NCBI GenBank assembly: GCA_023053545.1
Contig: JAKZAN010000001.1
Span: 2,190,565 to 2,254,564 of the forward strand
Length of the DNA stretch: 64,000 bases
Reading direction: 5' to 3'
From: Lepidurus packardi
Lineage: Eukaryota > Arthropoda > Branchiopoda > Notostraca > Triopsidae
Shown: piece after piece, positions 61,495 to 64,000 of the stretch
Numbering within the stretch: position 1 is the stretch's first letter
Layout of the letters: each line of letters opens with the position of its first letter
Position numbers and translations under genes: made by a program
The notes under the pieces: model-generated
Told to the model about the DNA's origin: nothing
Seen by the model: the letters and a program-made list of their open reading frames with translations, nothing else
Databases searched by the model: none

Positions 61495-64000
<2,506 letters not shown>

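Overview
The window is nuclear DNA of an animal. It carries metazoan-type genes (an SFRP-like Wnt antagonist, JARID2, SIAH, AGAP, NCKAP1, MESD) split by many short GT-AG introns. Gaps between genes are often 100-500 bases and non-coding DNA is AT-rich. Intron size and gene density suggest an early-branching animal; a sponge is my best guess, but no lineage marker proves it. All exon boundaries below were read by eye, joining splice sites in phase and using remembered family sequences as a guide.

Layout. 1-3.4 kb: no recognisable gene. 3.4-21.5 kb (+): a RAVER-type RRM protein whose first intron is about 15.4 kb, roughly 200 times longer than the neighbouring introns; it holds repeats, hairpins and a cluster of full CRE palindromes. 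22.0-23.2 kb (-): GDP-fucose transporter SLC35C1, head-to-head with NCKAP1 (23.5-28.4 kb, +). 28.6-29.5 kb (-): ALKBH7. 30.3-33.2 kb (+): ZYG11/ZER1-type CUL2 substrate receptor. 34.0-35.0 kb (+): U1A/U2B''-type snRNP protein. 35.9-40.8 kb (+): a large membrane-anchored OTULIN-like protein with an apparently dead catalytic triad. 41.3-41.8 kb (-): MRPS21. 42.0-42.2 kb (-): a small unrecognised ORF. 42.4-46.0 kb (-): DNA ligase IV, head-to-head with SIAH (46.4-47.5 kb, +). 50.4-52.8 kb (+): SFRP. 53.0-55.0 kb (-): MTG1. 55.4-59.6 kb (-): JARID2, head-to-head with MZT1 (60.0-60.2 kb, +). 60.3-61.0 kb (-): MESD. 61.5 to beyond 64 kb (-): the C-terminal part of AGAP.

The genes do not form one pathway. 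Two belong to Wnt signalling (SFRP, and MESD as the LRP5/6 chaperone), two act in ubiquitin ligation (ZYG11, SIAH), and one is a likely ubiquitin-linked pseudoenzyme. The most notable points are the OTULIN-like pseudo-deubiquitinase with a transmembrane segment, a JARID2 whose protein appears to begin at the methyl-lysine motif that contacts PRC2 in vertebrates, and the huge, CRE-rich first intron of the RAVER gene. I saw no tRNA, rRNA, CRISPR array or recognisable transposon.
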